Assembly (NCBI GenBank): GCA_903923175.1
Contig: CAIXWQ010001109.1
Location: 1-37,448, forward strand
Length of the DNA: 37,448 bases
Reading direction: 5' to 3'
Origin: an uncultured delta proteobacterium
GTDB lineage: Bacteria > Myxococcota_A > Polyangia > Polyangiales > JADJMO01
Notes under the pieces: model-generated
What the model saw: the letters and a program-made list of their open reading frames with translations, nothing else
Told to the model about the DNA's origin: nothing
Database searches by the model: none
Shown: positions 1 to 8,294 of the stretch, piece by piece
Position numbering within the stretch: the stretch's first letter is position 1
Layout: each line of letters starts with the position of its first letter
Position numbers and translations under genes: made by a program

Positions 1-1187
1 CCGCCGCCGCCGCCGCCACCTCCGCCGCCGGCGCAGCCGCCCGACACGTGGGTCGTACCGCCGCCACCGCCGCCGCCGCCGTCGGTGGCTAGGTTGCCGT
101 CGCCGCCGTCCGCCGGCTGGTAGCCGTCGCCGTTGGCGCCGCCGAGCGCGCGGCCCGCGGCGCCGGGTGAGCCCGCGTTGCCGGGGCAGCCGTTCTGACC
201 GGCGACCCCCGCGGGGCAGCCCATCGTCGACGCCGGATCGAACGGCGGGCCACCGCGGCCGCACATCACGCCCGGCAGGGCGCCGTCGAGCCCGGGGATC
301 CCCCCGGTGCTGCCGCACGTGCAGGTCCCGCCCGCACCGCCGACGCTCACGGCCGAGCCGCCCGCGCCGCCCTTCACCGGGCTGGCGCCGGCCGAGCATG
401 CCTCGTCGGAGTCGCCGACGCTGCCGCCGACCCCCGCCGCCCCGACGGCCCCCTCGAGCCCCTTGCGGCCCGGCCCGCCTGGGCCCGCGTTGAACGTGCT
501 GGCGCGCGCGACGACGCGCTGCGAGCCGGAGACGAGCAGCCCGATCGAGCTCCCGCCGCCAGCGATGCCGTGCGGGGCGTTGACGACGAAGCTCTCGATC
601 CGGACCCCCGCGGTGATCCCCTTCGCGAGGATCCCCGGCGAGGTCGGGGCGTTCAGCGTGGTCGAGCCGCTCGGCTTCCAGCCGGCGCGGCAGTCGAGGC
701 CGCCATAGAGATCGACCGAGTCGACCGCCACCACCGACTCCGCGAAGGGCTCGTTGCAGACGAAGACGCGGTGGCGCACGGCGCCGGTGGCGCGCTGGAT
801 GGCCTTGGCGATCGTCCTGTACGGATGGTCGGCGGTGCCGGCGATGGCGGCCGGCGTGGTGTCGTCGCCGAGGCTCGCCGAGACGAAGAAGCCGAAGAGA
901 TCGGAGACCACGCACGCGTTGTCGAGGGGCGACTGCGAGGTGTCGCACGCCGCGCCGTCGACGTTCACGATCGCGTCGACCGGCGCGGCGTCGGACGTGC
1001 CTCCGCCGGTGTCGGTGGTGACCGCGTCGTCGCCCGCGCTCGTGTCGCTCGGCGTCGAGTCGGCGCCGGTGTCGGCCGCGCCGCCGGTGTCGGCCGCGCC
1101 GCCGCCGACGTTGAAGTCACCGCCGCTACAAGCGGCGAGCAGCGCGAGCACGGGAGCGAACGCGAGCGAGAGAGAGCGGAACCGCAT
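1..1187 (-). CDS. Glycine-rich lipoprotein, 3' end missing (window edge)
   Basis: The frame is open from an ATG at 1187 to the left edge, so it is absent from the ORF track. It begins MRFRSLSLAFAPVLALLAAC, a signal peptide ending in a lipobox (LAAC), so a surface or periplasmic lipoprotein is expected. An Ala/Gly/Thr/Asp linker with repeated GGAADT follows. A block with HPYRTIAKAIQRAT and VDLYGGLDC then resembles the DUF1565/parallel beta-helix start of many myxobacterial surface proteins. The rest is increasingly Gly-rich (GPGGPGRKG, then a run of Gly at the edge). Function unknown. It lies 94 bp downstream of the metallo-hydrolase gene on the same strand. The poly-Gly tail makes the end prone to assembly error. 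Confidence 0.82.
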   Translation of the reverse strand, partial: MRFRSLSLAFAPVLALLAACSGGDFNVGGGAADTGGAADTGADSTPSDTSAGDDAVTTDTGGGTSDAAPVDAIVNVDGAACDTSQSPLDNACVVSDLFGFFVSASLGDDTTPAAIAGTADHPYRTIAKAIQRATGAVRHRVFVCNEPFAESVVAVDSVDLYGGLDCRAGWKPSGSTTLNAPTSPGILAKGITAGVRIESFVVNAPHGIAGGGSSIGLLVSGSQRVVARASTFNAGPGGPGRKGLEGAVGAAGVGGSVGDSDEACSAGASPVKGGAGGSAVSVGGAGGTCTCGSTGGIPGLDGALPGVMCGRGGPPFDPASTMGCPAGVAGQNGCPGNAGSPGAAGRALGGANGDGYQPADGGDGNLATDGGGGGGGGTTHVSGGCAGGGGGGGGG

Positions 1188-1281
1188 GCAGCCTCCGAAG
1201 CGAAGACGAGACGTGACCAGCCCGTCACCATAGCGCGCCGAGCCCATCTGGCGAGTTCGGTGCAACGAGCGGCCGATCGGT

Positions 1282-2259
1282 TCAGCCGAGGGAGCGCGTC
1301 TCGCCCACGGCGAGCTGCCAGCGTCGCGCGGCCGCCGAGGGGCCGGGCCCGTGCTCGTCCCACCACGCGGCGAAGCGCGCAGGGGGCTCGTCGAGCGGCT
1401 CGTCGGTCAGCTTGAAGGTCCCCCAGTGCATGCACACGAAGTTCTTCGCACCGAGCTCGAGGAACGCGCGCCCTGCCTCCTCGGGGCCCATGTGCTGCGG
1501 GCGCATGAACCAGTTCGGGTCGTAGGCGCCGATCGGCAGCATCGCCCAATCGATCGGCCCGACGCGCCGGCCGATCTCCGCGAAGTGGCGGAAGTAGCCG
1601 GTGTCGCCCGCGTGGTACGCCGTCCCCTCGGGCGCCTGCACGACCCAGCCGCCCCACAGCGCCGCGTCGCGATCGAACGGCGTGCGCATCGACCAGTGCT
1701 GCTGCGGCACCAGCGTGAAGCGGACGCTCTCGCCGCGCGCGCCGGGCCCGCGCACGTCGTGCGACTCCCACCAGCCGCGCTCGACGATCGGCCCCGTCAC
1801 CGTGCGCCGCAGGTAGCGCCCGACCTCGAGCGGCACGAGGTAGGTCGGCGCGGTGCCGCGCGCGCTCCGAGCGTGCGCGTCGAGCCGGCGGAGCGTGCAC
1901 AGATCGAGGTGATCGTGGTGCGCGTGCGAGATCAGCACGACGTCGACCGGCGGCGTCTGCTCGAGGGCGACCCCCGGCGCGACGTTGCGTCGCACGTCGA
2001 GCCCGAGGCGCTCGGCCCACACCGGGTCGGTCGCGATGCAGAGCCCGCCGAGGCGCAGCACGAAGGTCGAGTGGCCGATCCACGTCAGCGACGGCGCGAG
2101 CGACGCGAGCGCCACGCCGTCGTTGTCGACGCGCGGCGTCTCGCTCGGGCGCGCGCGATCGGGGCGGCGTCGCCCGGCGAGCGTGTCGAGCACCTGCCAG
2201 CGGAAGATGTCGAGAGGGCCGCGTTTCTCGTACGGATCGAGGTTCTCGAAGCGAGCCAC
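1282..2259 (-). CDS. MBL-fold metallo-hydrolase, NAPE-PLD/UlaG-like
   Basis: 325 aa, cytoplasmic (no signal peptide). The N-terminus has the family lead-in TWIGHSTFVLRLGG and TDPVWAERLG. The metal-binding motif HAHHDHLD follows, then HAGDTGYF (third-site His/Asp) and a late MHWGTFKL histidine. This order is that of N-acyl-phosphatidylethanolamine phospholipase D-like and UlaG-like lactonase hydrolases. These bind two metal ions and cleave phosphodiester or ester bonds. The substrate cannot be read from sequence. It sits in a same-strand run with the esterase, sixA and purC upstream; gaps are 93 bp or less, so co-transcription is possible. Confidence 0.9.
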   Translation of the reverse strand: MARFENLDPYEKRGPLDIFRWQVLDTLAGRRRPDRARPSETPRVDNDGVALASLAPSLTWIGHSTFVLRLGGLCIATDPVWAERLGLDVRRNVAPGVALEQTPPVDVVLISHAHHDHLDLCTLRRLDAHARSARGTAPTYLVPLEVGRYLRRTVTGPIVERGWWESHDVRGPGARGESVRFTLVPQQHWSMRTPFDRDAALWGGWVVQAPEGTAYHAGDTGYFRHFAEIGRRVGPIDWAMLPIGAYDPNWFMRPQHMGPEEAGRAFLELGAKNFVCMHWGTFKLTDEPLDEPPARFAAWWDEHGPGPSAAARRWQLAVGETRSLG

Positions 2260-2352
2260 GGGCCCACCATGGCGGGCGCCGCCGAGCGCGGCAACTTCGT
2301 CGAGCCCGCGGCGCGCCCGCCTCGCGCCCAGGACCCGCGGGCCGAGCGCGCG

Positions 2353-3348
2353 TCAGGCCGGGATCCTGGCCCGCACGAAGGCGCCGAGCGCGTCGATGGC
2401 CCGCTGCGCCGGCGGCAGCGTCGCGGCGAAGATCTGGAAGTCGTGGACCATCTCCGGCCACACCTCGAGCGTGACGTCGACGCCGGCCGCGCGCGCGCGC
2501 TCGGCGAAGCGCACCACCTGATCGCGCAGCATCTCGGCCGAGCCGACGTCGACCCGCAGCGGCGGCAGGCCGCCGAGCTCGGCGTGCGCGGGCGAGGCGA
2601 GCGGATCGCGCGCGTCGTGGCCGGCGAGGTACGCCTCGGCCCAGCGCACGAACATCCAAGGCTCGCCCCAGTCGTCGACGTTCGTCTCCAGGCTCCCGCC
2701 GCGCGCGTCGAGCTCGACCCACGGCGAGATCAGCGCCGCGGCCGCCGGCAGCGCGCCCCCCGCGTCGCGCAGGCGGAGCAAGGTCGCGACCGTCAGGCCG
2801 CCGCCGGCCGAGTCGCCCGCGAGCGCGACGCGCCGCGCGCCCACCGAGGCGACGATCGCGGTGGTCACGGCGACCGCGTCGTCGATCGCGGCGGGGAACG
2901 GGTGCTCGGGCGCGAGGCGGTAGCTCGGGAAGAACACGCGCGCCGCGCTCGCCTTGGCGACGCGCATCACGAGCTCGCGGTGCGAGGTGACCGAGCCGTA
3001 GATGTAGGAGCCGCCGTGCAGGTACACCATGACGGGCCCGCGCGCGTCGTCGTGCGCCGCGCTGCGAAACCACACGCCGGGCACGCCGGCGATCGCGTCG
3101 GCGCGCTCCTCGACGTCCGCGAGCCGCTTGCCGAGCGAGCCGAGCACCTCGCCGAACGCGCGCTGCTCCGCCCACGGGAGCCGCGCCTGGGCCACGTACT
3201 CGCGCCGCAGGAACGCGATCATCGCCTCGAGCGAGAGCGGCCAGCCGGGGCGGCGCGGTCCGCGACGCGCGCGGCGCAGCGCGGTCGAAGCGATCGCCGC
3301 CGCCAGCCGAGCGCCGAGCCGAGCCTTGATCGCGAGCGTCGAGGCCAT
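2353..3348 (-). CDS. Alpha/beta hydrolase, hormone-sensitive-lipase (HSL) family esterase
   Basis: 331 aa. The oxyanion-hole motif is visible as YLHGGSYIYGS near residue 109. YRLAPEHPFPA follows, then the nucleophile elbow GDSAGGG near residue 178, and near the C-terminus VWPEMVHDFQIF supplies the catalytic His. This is the classical HSL/family IV arrangement, whose members hydrolyse short- to medium-chain acyl esters. The N-terminal 60 residues (Ala/Arg-rich, then a helical cap) are typical of family IV. There is no clear export signal. The gene starts 34 bases after the sixA stop, so it is probably in the same transcript. Substrate unknown. Confidence 0.9.
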   Translation of the reverse strand: MASTLAIKARLGARLAAAIASTALRRARRGPRRPGWPLSLEAMIAFLRREYVAQARLPWAEQRAFGEVLGSLGKRLADVEERADAIAGVPGVWFRSAAHDDARGPVMVYLHGGSYIYGSVTSHRELVMRVAKASAARVFFPSYRLAPEHPFPAAIDDAVAVTTAIVASVGARRVALAGDSAGGGLTVATLLRLRDAGGALPAAAALISPWVELDARGGSLETNVDDWGEPWMFVRWAEAYLAGHDARDPLASPAHAELGGLPPLRVDVGSAEMLRDQVVRFAERARAAGVDVTLEVWPEMVHDFQIFAATLPPAQRAIDALGAFVRARIPA

Positions 3349-3382
3349 CTGCGACCGCCTCTGCGCGGCTCACCCGCGCGCC

Positions 3383-3871
3383 TCAGCTGCGGCGGTCTTC
3401 GACGAACCGCAGGATCTTCGGATCGAGCACGAAGCGCAGCTTCACGCCGACGCCGTCGGAGGCGAGCCAGAGGCCCACCACCATCGCCTTCTGCATGCCG
3501 AGCGGAAGGGCCTCGCCGAGCAGCGCCGCGACCAGCATCGAGAGATCCGGCTCGTGGCCGACGACCATCACGCGCTTGCGCCCCTCGCGCGCCGCCGCGC
3601 GCACGAACGAGGCCGCGTCGCCGCGCGGCGCGAGCGCGCGATCGACCTCGACGCCGCTCGCGATCTTGGCGTTCGCGTTGACGATCTCGGCCGTCTGCAG
3701 CGCGCGCACGAGCGGGCTCGACACCACGTGGCGCGGCGCCTCGTCCTGCGCCGCAAGGAACTCGGCCACGTGGCGCACGCGCTCGCGCCCGGGCGCGGTG
3801 AGCGCGCGCGCGGCGTCTCCGCTCGGCGACGCGTCCTCGGCGGGGCCGTGTCGCATGACGTACAGCTTCAT
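3383..3871 (-). CDS. sixA: Phosphohistidine phosphatase SixA-like
   Basis: 162 aa histidine-phosphatase-superfamily protein. The catalytic RHG is at residues 7-9 (MKLYVMRHGPAED), the mid-protein arginine is in SSPLVRALQTAEIV, and the second catalytic His is in VMVVGHEPDLSML. Length and motif order match SixA, which removes phosphate from phosphohistidine on phosphotransfer proteins. The physiological partner here is unknown, since no phosphorelay gene is in the window. It lies 43 bp downstream of purC on the same strand. The C-terminus (KAMVVGLWL... KLRFVLDPKIL) is a typical SixA tail. Confidence 0.9.
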   Translation of the reverse strand: MKLYVMRHGPAEDASPSGDAARALTAPGRERVRHVAEFLAAQDEAPRHVVSSPLVRALQTAEIVNANAKIASGVEVDRALAPRGDAASFVRAAAREGRKRVMVVGHEPDLSMLVAALLGEALPLGMQKAMVVGLWLASDGVGVKLRFVLDPKILRFVEDRRS

Positions 3872-3914
3872 GCTCGCGCGCCCCCTCGCCTGCCCGACGC
3901 CGTAGCGGAGAACT

Positions 3915-4886
3915 TCATTTCGCGAGGCCGAGATTACGACGCATCCGGGCCTGAGGCTCGTCTTCGTTCGGGACGAACGCGGTCCCGGTGATCTGCTCGT
4001 ACGCCTGCACGTAGCGCCGCGCCGCTTCGACGCGGATGTCGTCGGGGATGACGGGCGGCGGGCCGTCGCCCTTGTAGTCGACCGACGCGAGCCAGCGGCG
4101 CACGTACTCCTTGTCGAAGCTCTCCGGCTCCTCGCCCGCGGCGAAGCGCGCCGGGTACGTCTCCTGGAACCAGTAGCGCGAGCTGTCGGGGGTGTGGATC
4201 TCGTCGATCACCACCACCTGCCCGTCGGGGCGCACGCCGAGCTCGTACTTCGTGTCGGCGAGGATCAGGCCCCGCTCCGCCGCGTGCTTCGCGCCCGCCT
4301 CGAAGAGCGCCATCGCGATCTCGCCGGCGCGATCGAAGAGCTTCGGATCCATCTTGGTGCTGCGGAGGATCTCCTCGCGCGACGCGGTGACGTCGTGGTC
4401 GCCCTTCTCGGCCTTGGTCGAGGGGGTGAGGATCGGGCGCGGCAGCTTCTGGTTCTTCTTCATCCCGTCGGGGAGCGCGTGCCCGGCGAACTCGCGTTTG
4501 CCCGCGGCGTAGTGCGTCCAGATCGACGTGGAGGTCACGCCGGTCACGTACGAACGCACCACCATCTCGACCGGGATCGGCGCGCACTCGACGCACTCCA
4601 TGACCACCGGATCGGGGACGGAGAGCAGGTGGTTGGGCGCGACGTCGCGGGTCAGATCGAACCAGAACTTCGCCATCGAGGTGAGCAGCTCGCCCTTGTA
4701 GGGGAGCGTGCCGATCACGCGATCGAACGCGCTGATCCGGTCGGTGGCGACGACGAACCTGCGACCGTCGGCGGTCGAGTAGTTGTCGCGGACCTTGCCC
4801 TCGTACTTCTTGCCGAGGGCATCGAGCGCGGTCTTGTCGATGGTCTTCGAGAGACCGCGGCGGAGGAGCGCAACGTCGATCGGCAT
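3915..4886 (-). CDS. purC: Phosphoribosylaminoimidazole-succinocarboxamide synthase (SAICAR synthetase)
   Basis: 323 aa. It catalyses ATP-dependent ligation of aspartate to CAIR in de novo purine synthesis. Family signatures are GKVRDNYST, VATDRISAFDRVIG, VRSYVTGVTSTSIW, TPSTKAEKGDHD, LADTKYELG and DEIHTPDSSRYW. It is longer than the roughly 240-aa enterobacterial enzyme, matching the long form that carries the SIWTHYAAGKREFAGH insertion and an extended C-terminal helix. The start is supported by a GGAG 5 nt before the ATG. It is first in a same-strand run ahead of sixA and divergent from the HD gene. No other purine gene is visible nearby. Confidence 0.97.
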   Translation of the reverse strand: MPIDVALLRRGLSKTIDKTALDALGKKYEGKVRDNYSTADGRRFVVATDRISAFDRVIGTLPYKGELLTSMAKFWFDLTRDVAPNHLLSVPDPVVMECVECAPIPVEMVVRSYVTGVTSTSIWTHYAAGKREFAGHALPDGMKKNQKLPRPILTPSTKAEKGDHDVTASREEILRSTKMDPKLFDRAGEIAMALFEAGAKHAAERGLILADTKYELGVRPDGQVVVIDEIHTPDSSRYWFQETYPARFAAGEEPESFDKEYVRRWLASVDYKGDGPPPVIPDDIRVEAARRYVQAYEQITGTAFVPNEDEPQARMRRNLGLAK

Positions 4887-5046
4887 CGGAGCTCCGGGCG
4901 CCCGCGAGCATGGAGCGAGCGCGGGCGGGTCCTAACGCGACGGGAGGCGCAGGGGAAGGACGACGGCGCGCGCTGCCGCCGAGGCGCTCGCCGTCGCCGA
5001 GCGCGCGCACGAAACCGCGGGCGCCGCCGCGTCGACCAGGGCTACG

Positions 5047-6459
5047 ATGCGCCTCCCGATGCTGCTGCGCGATCCGGTTCACGATCTGGTGCGCTTCGAG
5101 GCCGAGGAGGAGGAGATCGTCCCGGCGCTCCTCGACGCGCCCGAGGTGCAGCGCCTGCGTCGCATCCGCCAGCTCGGCGTCACGCACCTGGTCTTCCCGG
5201 GCGCCGAGCACAGCCGCTTCACCCACGCCATCGGCGCCGCGCACGTCATGGTGCGGCTCATCCGTCGGCTGCGCGAGATCCACGACGAGCTCCCGTTCTG
5301 GCAGCGGCTCGCCTCCGATCGCGCCCGCGACGCGCTCGCCGCCGCGCTGCTCCACGACCTCGGGCACGGGCCGTACTCGCACCTGTTCGAGGAGGCCATC
5401 CCGGGCGCGCCGCACCACGAGTCGTGGTCGCTCGCGATCGTGCGCGACCCCGGCACGCGCGTGCACCAGGTGCTCGCCGCGCGCGACTCGGGGCTGCCGG
5501 AGCGCGTCGCCTCGCTCATCTCGGGCGGCGACGAGGACTCGCACGACGCGCCCGGCGCGAGCGCCTACCCGCTGCCCTACCTCGCGCACGCCGTCAGCGG
5601 CACGGTCGACGTCGATCGCTGCGACTACCTGCTGCGCGACGCGCACATGACCGGCGTGCGCTACGGGCTCTTCGATCTCGACTGGCTGCTGCGCTCGATC
5701 CGCTTCTCTCCCGTGGGCGTCGGCCCGGGCGACGGAGGGCCGCGGCTCGCCATCGACGGCATGAAGGGGCTGCCGGCGATCGAGGGCTTCTTCCTCGCGC
5801 GCCGCTTCATGTTCGAGCAGGTCTACCTGCACAAGGCCACGCGCGCCGCCGAGGTGCTCATCAAGGCGATCTTCGCCCGCGCCGCGCGCGCGCTCGAGGA
5901 CGGCACGCGGCTGCCGTTCGTGCCGGAGGCCATCCGCCTCGCCTCGCGCAAGGCGCCGGTGCCGCTCGGCGCCTACCTCGACCTCGACGACGTGGTGGTC
6001 GGCGCCGCGTTCGCCGCGTGGGAGTCGTGCGACGACCCCGTGCTCGCCGATCTCTGCCGCAGGCTGCGCCACCGGCGGCTCGGCAAGACGATCGCGATCT
6101 ACGACGCAGGGGGCCCGGGCGACGAGGCCGCGGCGATCGCGCGCGTCGTCGGAGCGGCACGCGAACGCACGCTCGCCGCGGGGCTCGACCCCGATCTGCA
6201 CGTCTACGTCGACGTGGCGGAGGACGGCGGCGGCTTCGGCGACGTCGCGGCCAGCGCACAGGCGCAGCTCGAGGTCGTGTTCGGCGATCTGCGAGCGCGA
6301 CCGCTGGCGGAGGTGTCGCCGATGCTCGCATCGCTGCGCAACACGCCCATCCGTCGCGTCCGGGTGGTGGTGCCCCCCGAGATCCGCGACGAGCTCGCGC
6401 AGGCGCTCGGCGGCACGCCTGCCTCCGCGCCCGTCTCCGCGCTCGTCTCCGCACGGTAA
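5047..6459 (+). CDS. HD-superfamily phosphohydrolase (dNTPase/SAMHD1-like)
   Basis: 470 aa. The N-terminus LLRDPVHDLVRFEAEEEEIV and LRRIRQLGVTHLVFPGAEH match HD hydrolases of the YwfO/SAMHD1 type. The metal ligands are visible: His in SRFTHAIGAAH (about residue 60), HD in LLHDLGHGPYSH (about 103-104), and a late Asp in VDVDRCDYLLRDAHMTGV (about 190). The long C-terminal half is alpha-helical with a variable end. Members hydrolyse (d)NTPs; the exact substrate here is inferred, not shown. The ATG at 5047 is kept because the family motif begins within ten residues. It is transcribed divergently from purC across 160 bp. Confidence 0.92.
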   Translation: MRLPMLLRDPVHDLVRFEAEEEEIVPALLDAPEVQRLRRIRQLGVTHLVFPGAEHSRFTHAIGAAHVMVRLIRRLREIHDELPFWQRLASDRARDALAAALLHDLGHGPYSHLFEEAIPGAPHHESWSLAIVRDPGTRVHQVLAARDSGLPERVASLISGGDEDSHDAPGASAYPLPYLAHAVSGTVDVDRCDYLLRDAHMTGVRYGLFDLDWLLRSIRFSPVGVGPGDGGPRLAIDGMKGLPAIEGFFLARRFMFEQVYLHKATRAAEVLIKAIFARAARALEDGTRLPFVPEAIRLASRKAPVPLGAYLDLDDVVVGAAFAAWESCDDPVLADLCRRLRHRRLGKTIAIYDAGGPGDEAAAIARVVGAARERTLAAGLDPDLHVYVDVAEDGGGFGDVAASAQAQLEVVFGDLRARPLAEVSPMLASLRNTPIRRVRVVVPPEIRDELAQALGGTPASAPVSALVSAR

Positions 6460-6597
6460 AGCGCGCCGCGCCGCGCACGGTTCACGCGTGCAGTCCAGCC
6501 GCTCGTGGGGACCGCCCCCCTTGAGCGTTCCCAGGCGCGCGTGCTACCCCAGTGAATCGGCTGTCGCGCGCCCGCGCGCGTCGACGGAGTTCACGGA

Positions 6598-7428
6598 ATG
6601 AAGGCCCCGTCGCCCCTCCTCGGCTTCAACAACAACTTCAAGCACAAGGGGGCCATTTATCACATTCAGACCGAGGACTCGGGCGTCAAGCACCCCCACA
6701 TCATCACGCACCTCTTCGCCGACGGCGGCCGCATCGTCAAATCCGTGAAGACCTCGTACGCGAGCGTCCTGCACGAGACGAACATGGCGGAGGTGGTCCG
6801 CAACATGATGAAGGAGCAGCACAAGGCGATGATCATCGCCTTGCGCGACGGCCAGTTCGATCCGGGCGGCGGCCAAGAGGTGAAGCTGCCGATGACCGGG
6901 CCCTTCGCCCAGGCGCAGCACCGCGGCGTCGGTCAGACGGGCGCGCACCCGGCCGTCAAGGAGCCCGCGGCGGCCGTGATCGTGCCGACCGTCTCCGCGC
7001 CGATCGCCCGCACGCCCGAGCCTCCGCCGGCGCACGCGCTCGACGTCGCCGCGCTCGAGCGCGCGGCCGCCGCCGTTTCGAGCAGCGCGCCGGTGCTCCG
7101 CGCCGACGACGATCTGCCGCCGCCGGCGACGTCGCTCCTCGGCCCGAAGCCGCGCGGCGAGTACCAGGAAGTGCAGAGGCCTCGCCCGTCGGTGCGCCCT
7201 GCCACGCGCCCGAGCGAGGCGCCGCGGCCCGTGTCTCGGCCGTCGACGCCGCCCGCGGGCGGCAAGGCGGGTCAGACGGGGCGCTACGCGACGTCGCGTC
7301 CAGCCTCGATCTTCGCGACCAACAAGCCGACCAGCGGCTCGCTCTTCGGCGAGGATCTCATCAGCGAGCGCTCGCTCGACGAGGTGATCCTCAGCTACCT
7401 CGCCGAGGATCTGGACGACAAGAAGTAG
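6598..7428 (+). CDS. Hypothetical protein: conserved-looking N-terminal block, Pro/Ala linker, short C-terminal motif
   Basis: 276 aa. I do not recognise a named domain. Residues 1-95 form a compact-looking block (LGFNNNFKHKGAIYHIQTED, KTSYASVLHETNMAEVVRNM, MIIALRDGQFD). The middle is low-complexity Pro/Ala/Arg/Ser. The last 30 residues return to an ordered acidic motif, GSLFGEDLISERSLDEVILS, followed by YLAEDLDDKK. There is no signal peptide or membrane segment, so it is cytoplasmic. The layout (domain, flexible tether, terminal peptide) suggests a scaffold or adaptor, but that is inference. It stands alone on the plus strand, 138 bp after the HD gene, and converges on plsC. Confidence 0.85.
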   Translation: MKAPSPLLGFNNNFKHKGAIYHIQTEDSGVKHPHIITHLFADGGRIVKSVKTSYASVLHETNMAEVVRNMMKEQHKAMIIALRDGQFDPGGGQEVKLPMTGPFAQAQHRGVGQTGAHPAVKEPAAAVIVPTVSAPIARTPEPPPAHALDVAALERAAAAVSSSAPVLRADDDLPPPATSLLGPKPRGEYQEVQRPRPSVRPATRPSEAPRPVSRPSTPPAGGKAGQTGRYATSRPASIFATNKPTSGSLFGEDLISERSLDEVILSYLAEDLDDKK

Positions 7429-7483
7429 GGCGCGCGCCTCACGCGGCTCGCGGCGATCACGGCGATCGCGCTGCTGACGTCGC

Positions 7484-8194
7484 TCACACCAGCGCGGCGA
7501 TCGCCGCGCGCGTCGCGGCGGTGAGCTCGTCGCGGCGCTCCATGCCGTAGTCGCGCGGATCGATCGGCGCGCCGAAGCGAACCTCGACCCGCGCCCCCTT
7601 GCGCACGTCGAACGACCCCGACCGCAGCACGTCCTCGGTGCCGCGCAGGCCGACCGGCAGGATGCGCAGGCCGGTCTCCAGGGCGAGCAGGAAGCCCCCC
7701 TTCTTGAACTCGCGGAGCGCGCCGTCGCGACTGCGCGTCCCCTCCGGCGCGATCCAGACGTTCACGCCGCTCTCGAGGCGCGCGCGCGCGACGGCGAGGC
7801 TCGCGATGGCGCGCGCGCGATCCTTCCGATCGATCTCGATGAAGCCCGCTGCGCGCATGGCCGGGCCCCAGAGCGGGATCTTGAACAGCTCGGTCTTGGT
7901 CACCATCCGCAGCGTGCGCGGGAACGCCTGGAACAGGACGGGGATGTCGTAGACGCTGCGGTGGTTCGACATCACCACGAACGTCTCGCCGGCCCGCTCC
8001 GCGCCGAGCGCCTCCAGCCCGAACGTCGAGAGCCGCACGTCGGCCTGCTCCAGCAAGCGGCGCGACCAGCGGGCGAGGCGCTCGTCGCACGCCTCGAGGG
8101 TGACGCGCCCGCGCAGCGCGTCGGCCACGGTCGGCACGCTGATGGCCAGGGTCTCGGCCATGCCGGCAAGCGCGAGGGCGTAACCGCTCTTCAT
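7484..8194 (-). CDS. plsC: 1-acyl-sn-glycerol-3-phosphate acyltransferase (PlsC family)
   Basis: 236 aa. Acyltransferase motif I is SNHRSVYDIPVLFQ (NHxxxxD). Motif II-like residues are in GFIEIDRKDRARA. Motif III is WIAPEGTRSRDG, and motif IV is LRILPVGLRGTEDVL. The N-terminal hydrophobic stretch (GYALALAGMAETLAIS) may anchor it to the inner membrane. PlsC enzymes acylate lysophosphatidic acid to phosphatidic acid; paralogues can use other lysolipids, so the symbol is a family label. It is convergent with the preceding hypothetical gene, with a 55-bp gap. Confidence 0.92.
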   Translation of the reverse strand: MKSGYALALAGMAETLAISVPTVADALRGRVTLEACDERLARWSRRLLEQADVRLSTFGLEALGAERAGETFVVMSNHRSVYDIPVLFQAFPRTLRMVTKTELFKIPLWGPAMRAAGFIEIDRKDRARAIASLAVARARLESGVNVWIAPEGTRSRDGALREFKKGGFLLALETGLRILPVGLRGTEDVLRSGSFDVRKGARVEVRFGAPIDPRDYGMERRDELTAATRAAIAALV

Positions 8195-8294
8195 CGGTCG
8201 ACCAATCTAGCAGAGGCCGCGCGGCCTCCGCGCGCGTCGCCGCCTTCACACCTCGCGCCCCTCGCGCCCTTCGCGCCCCGCGCGCCGCGCGTGC

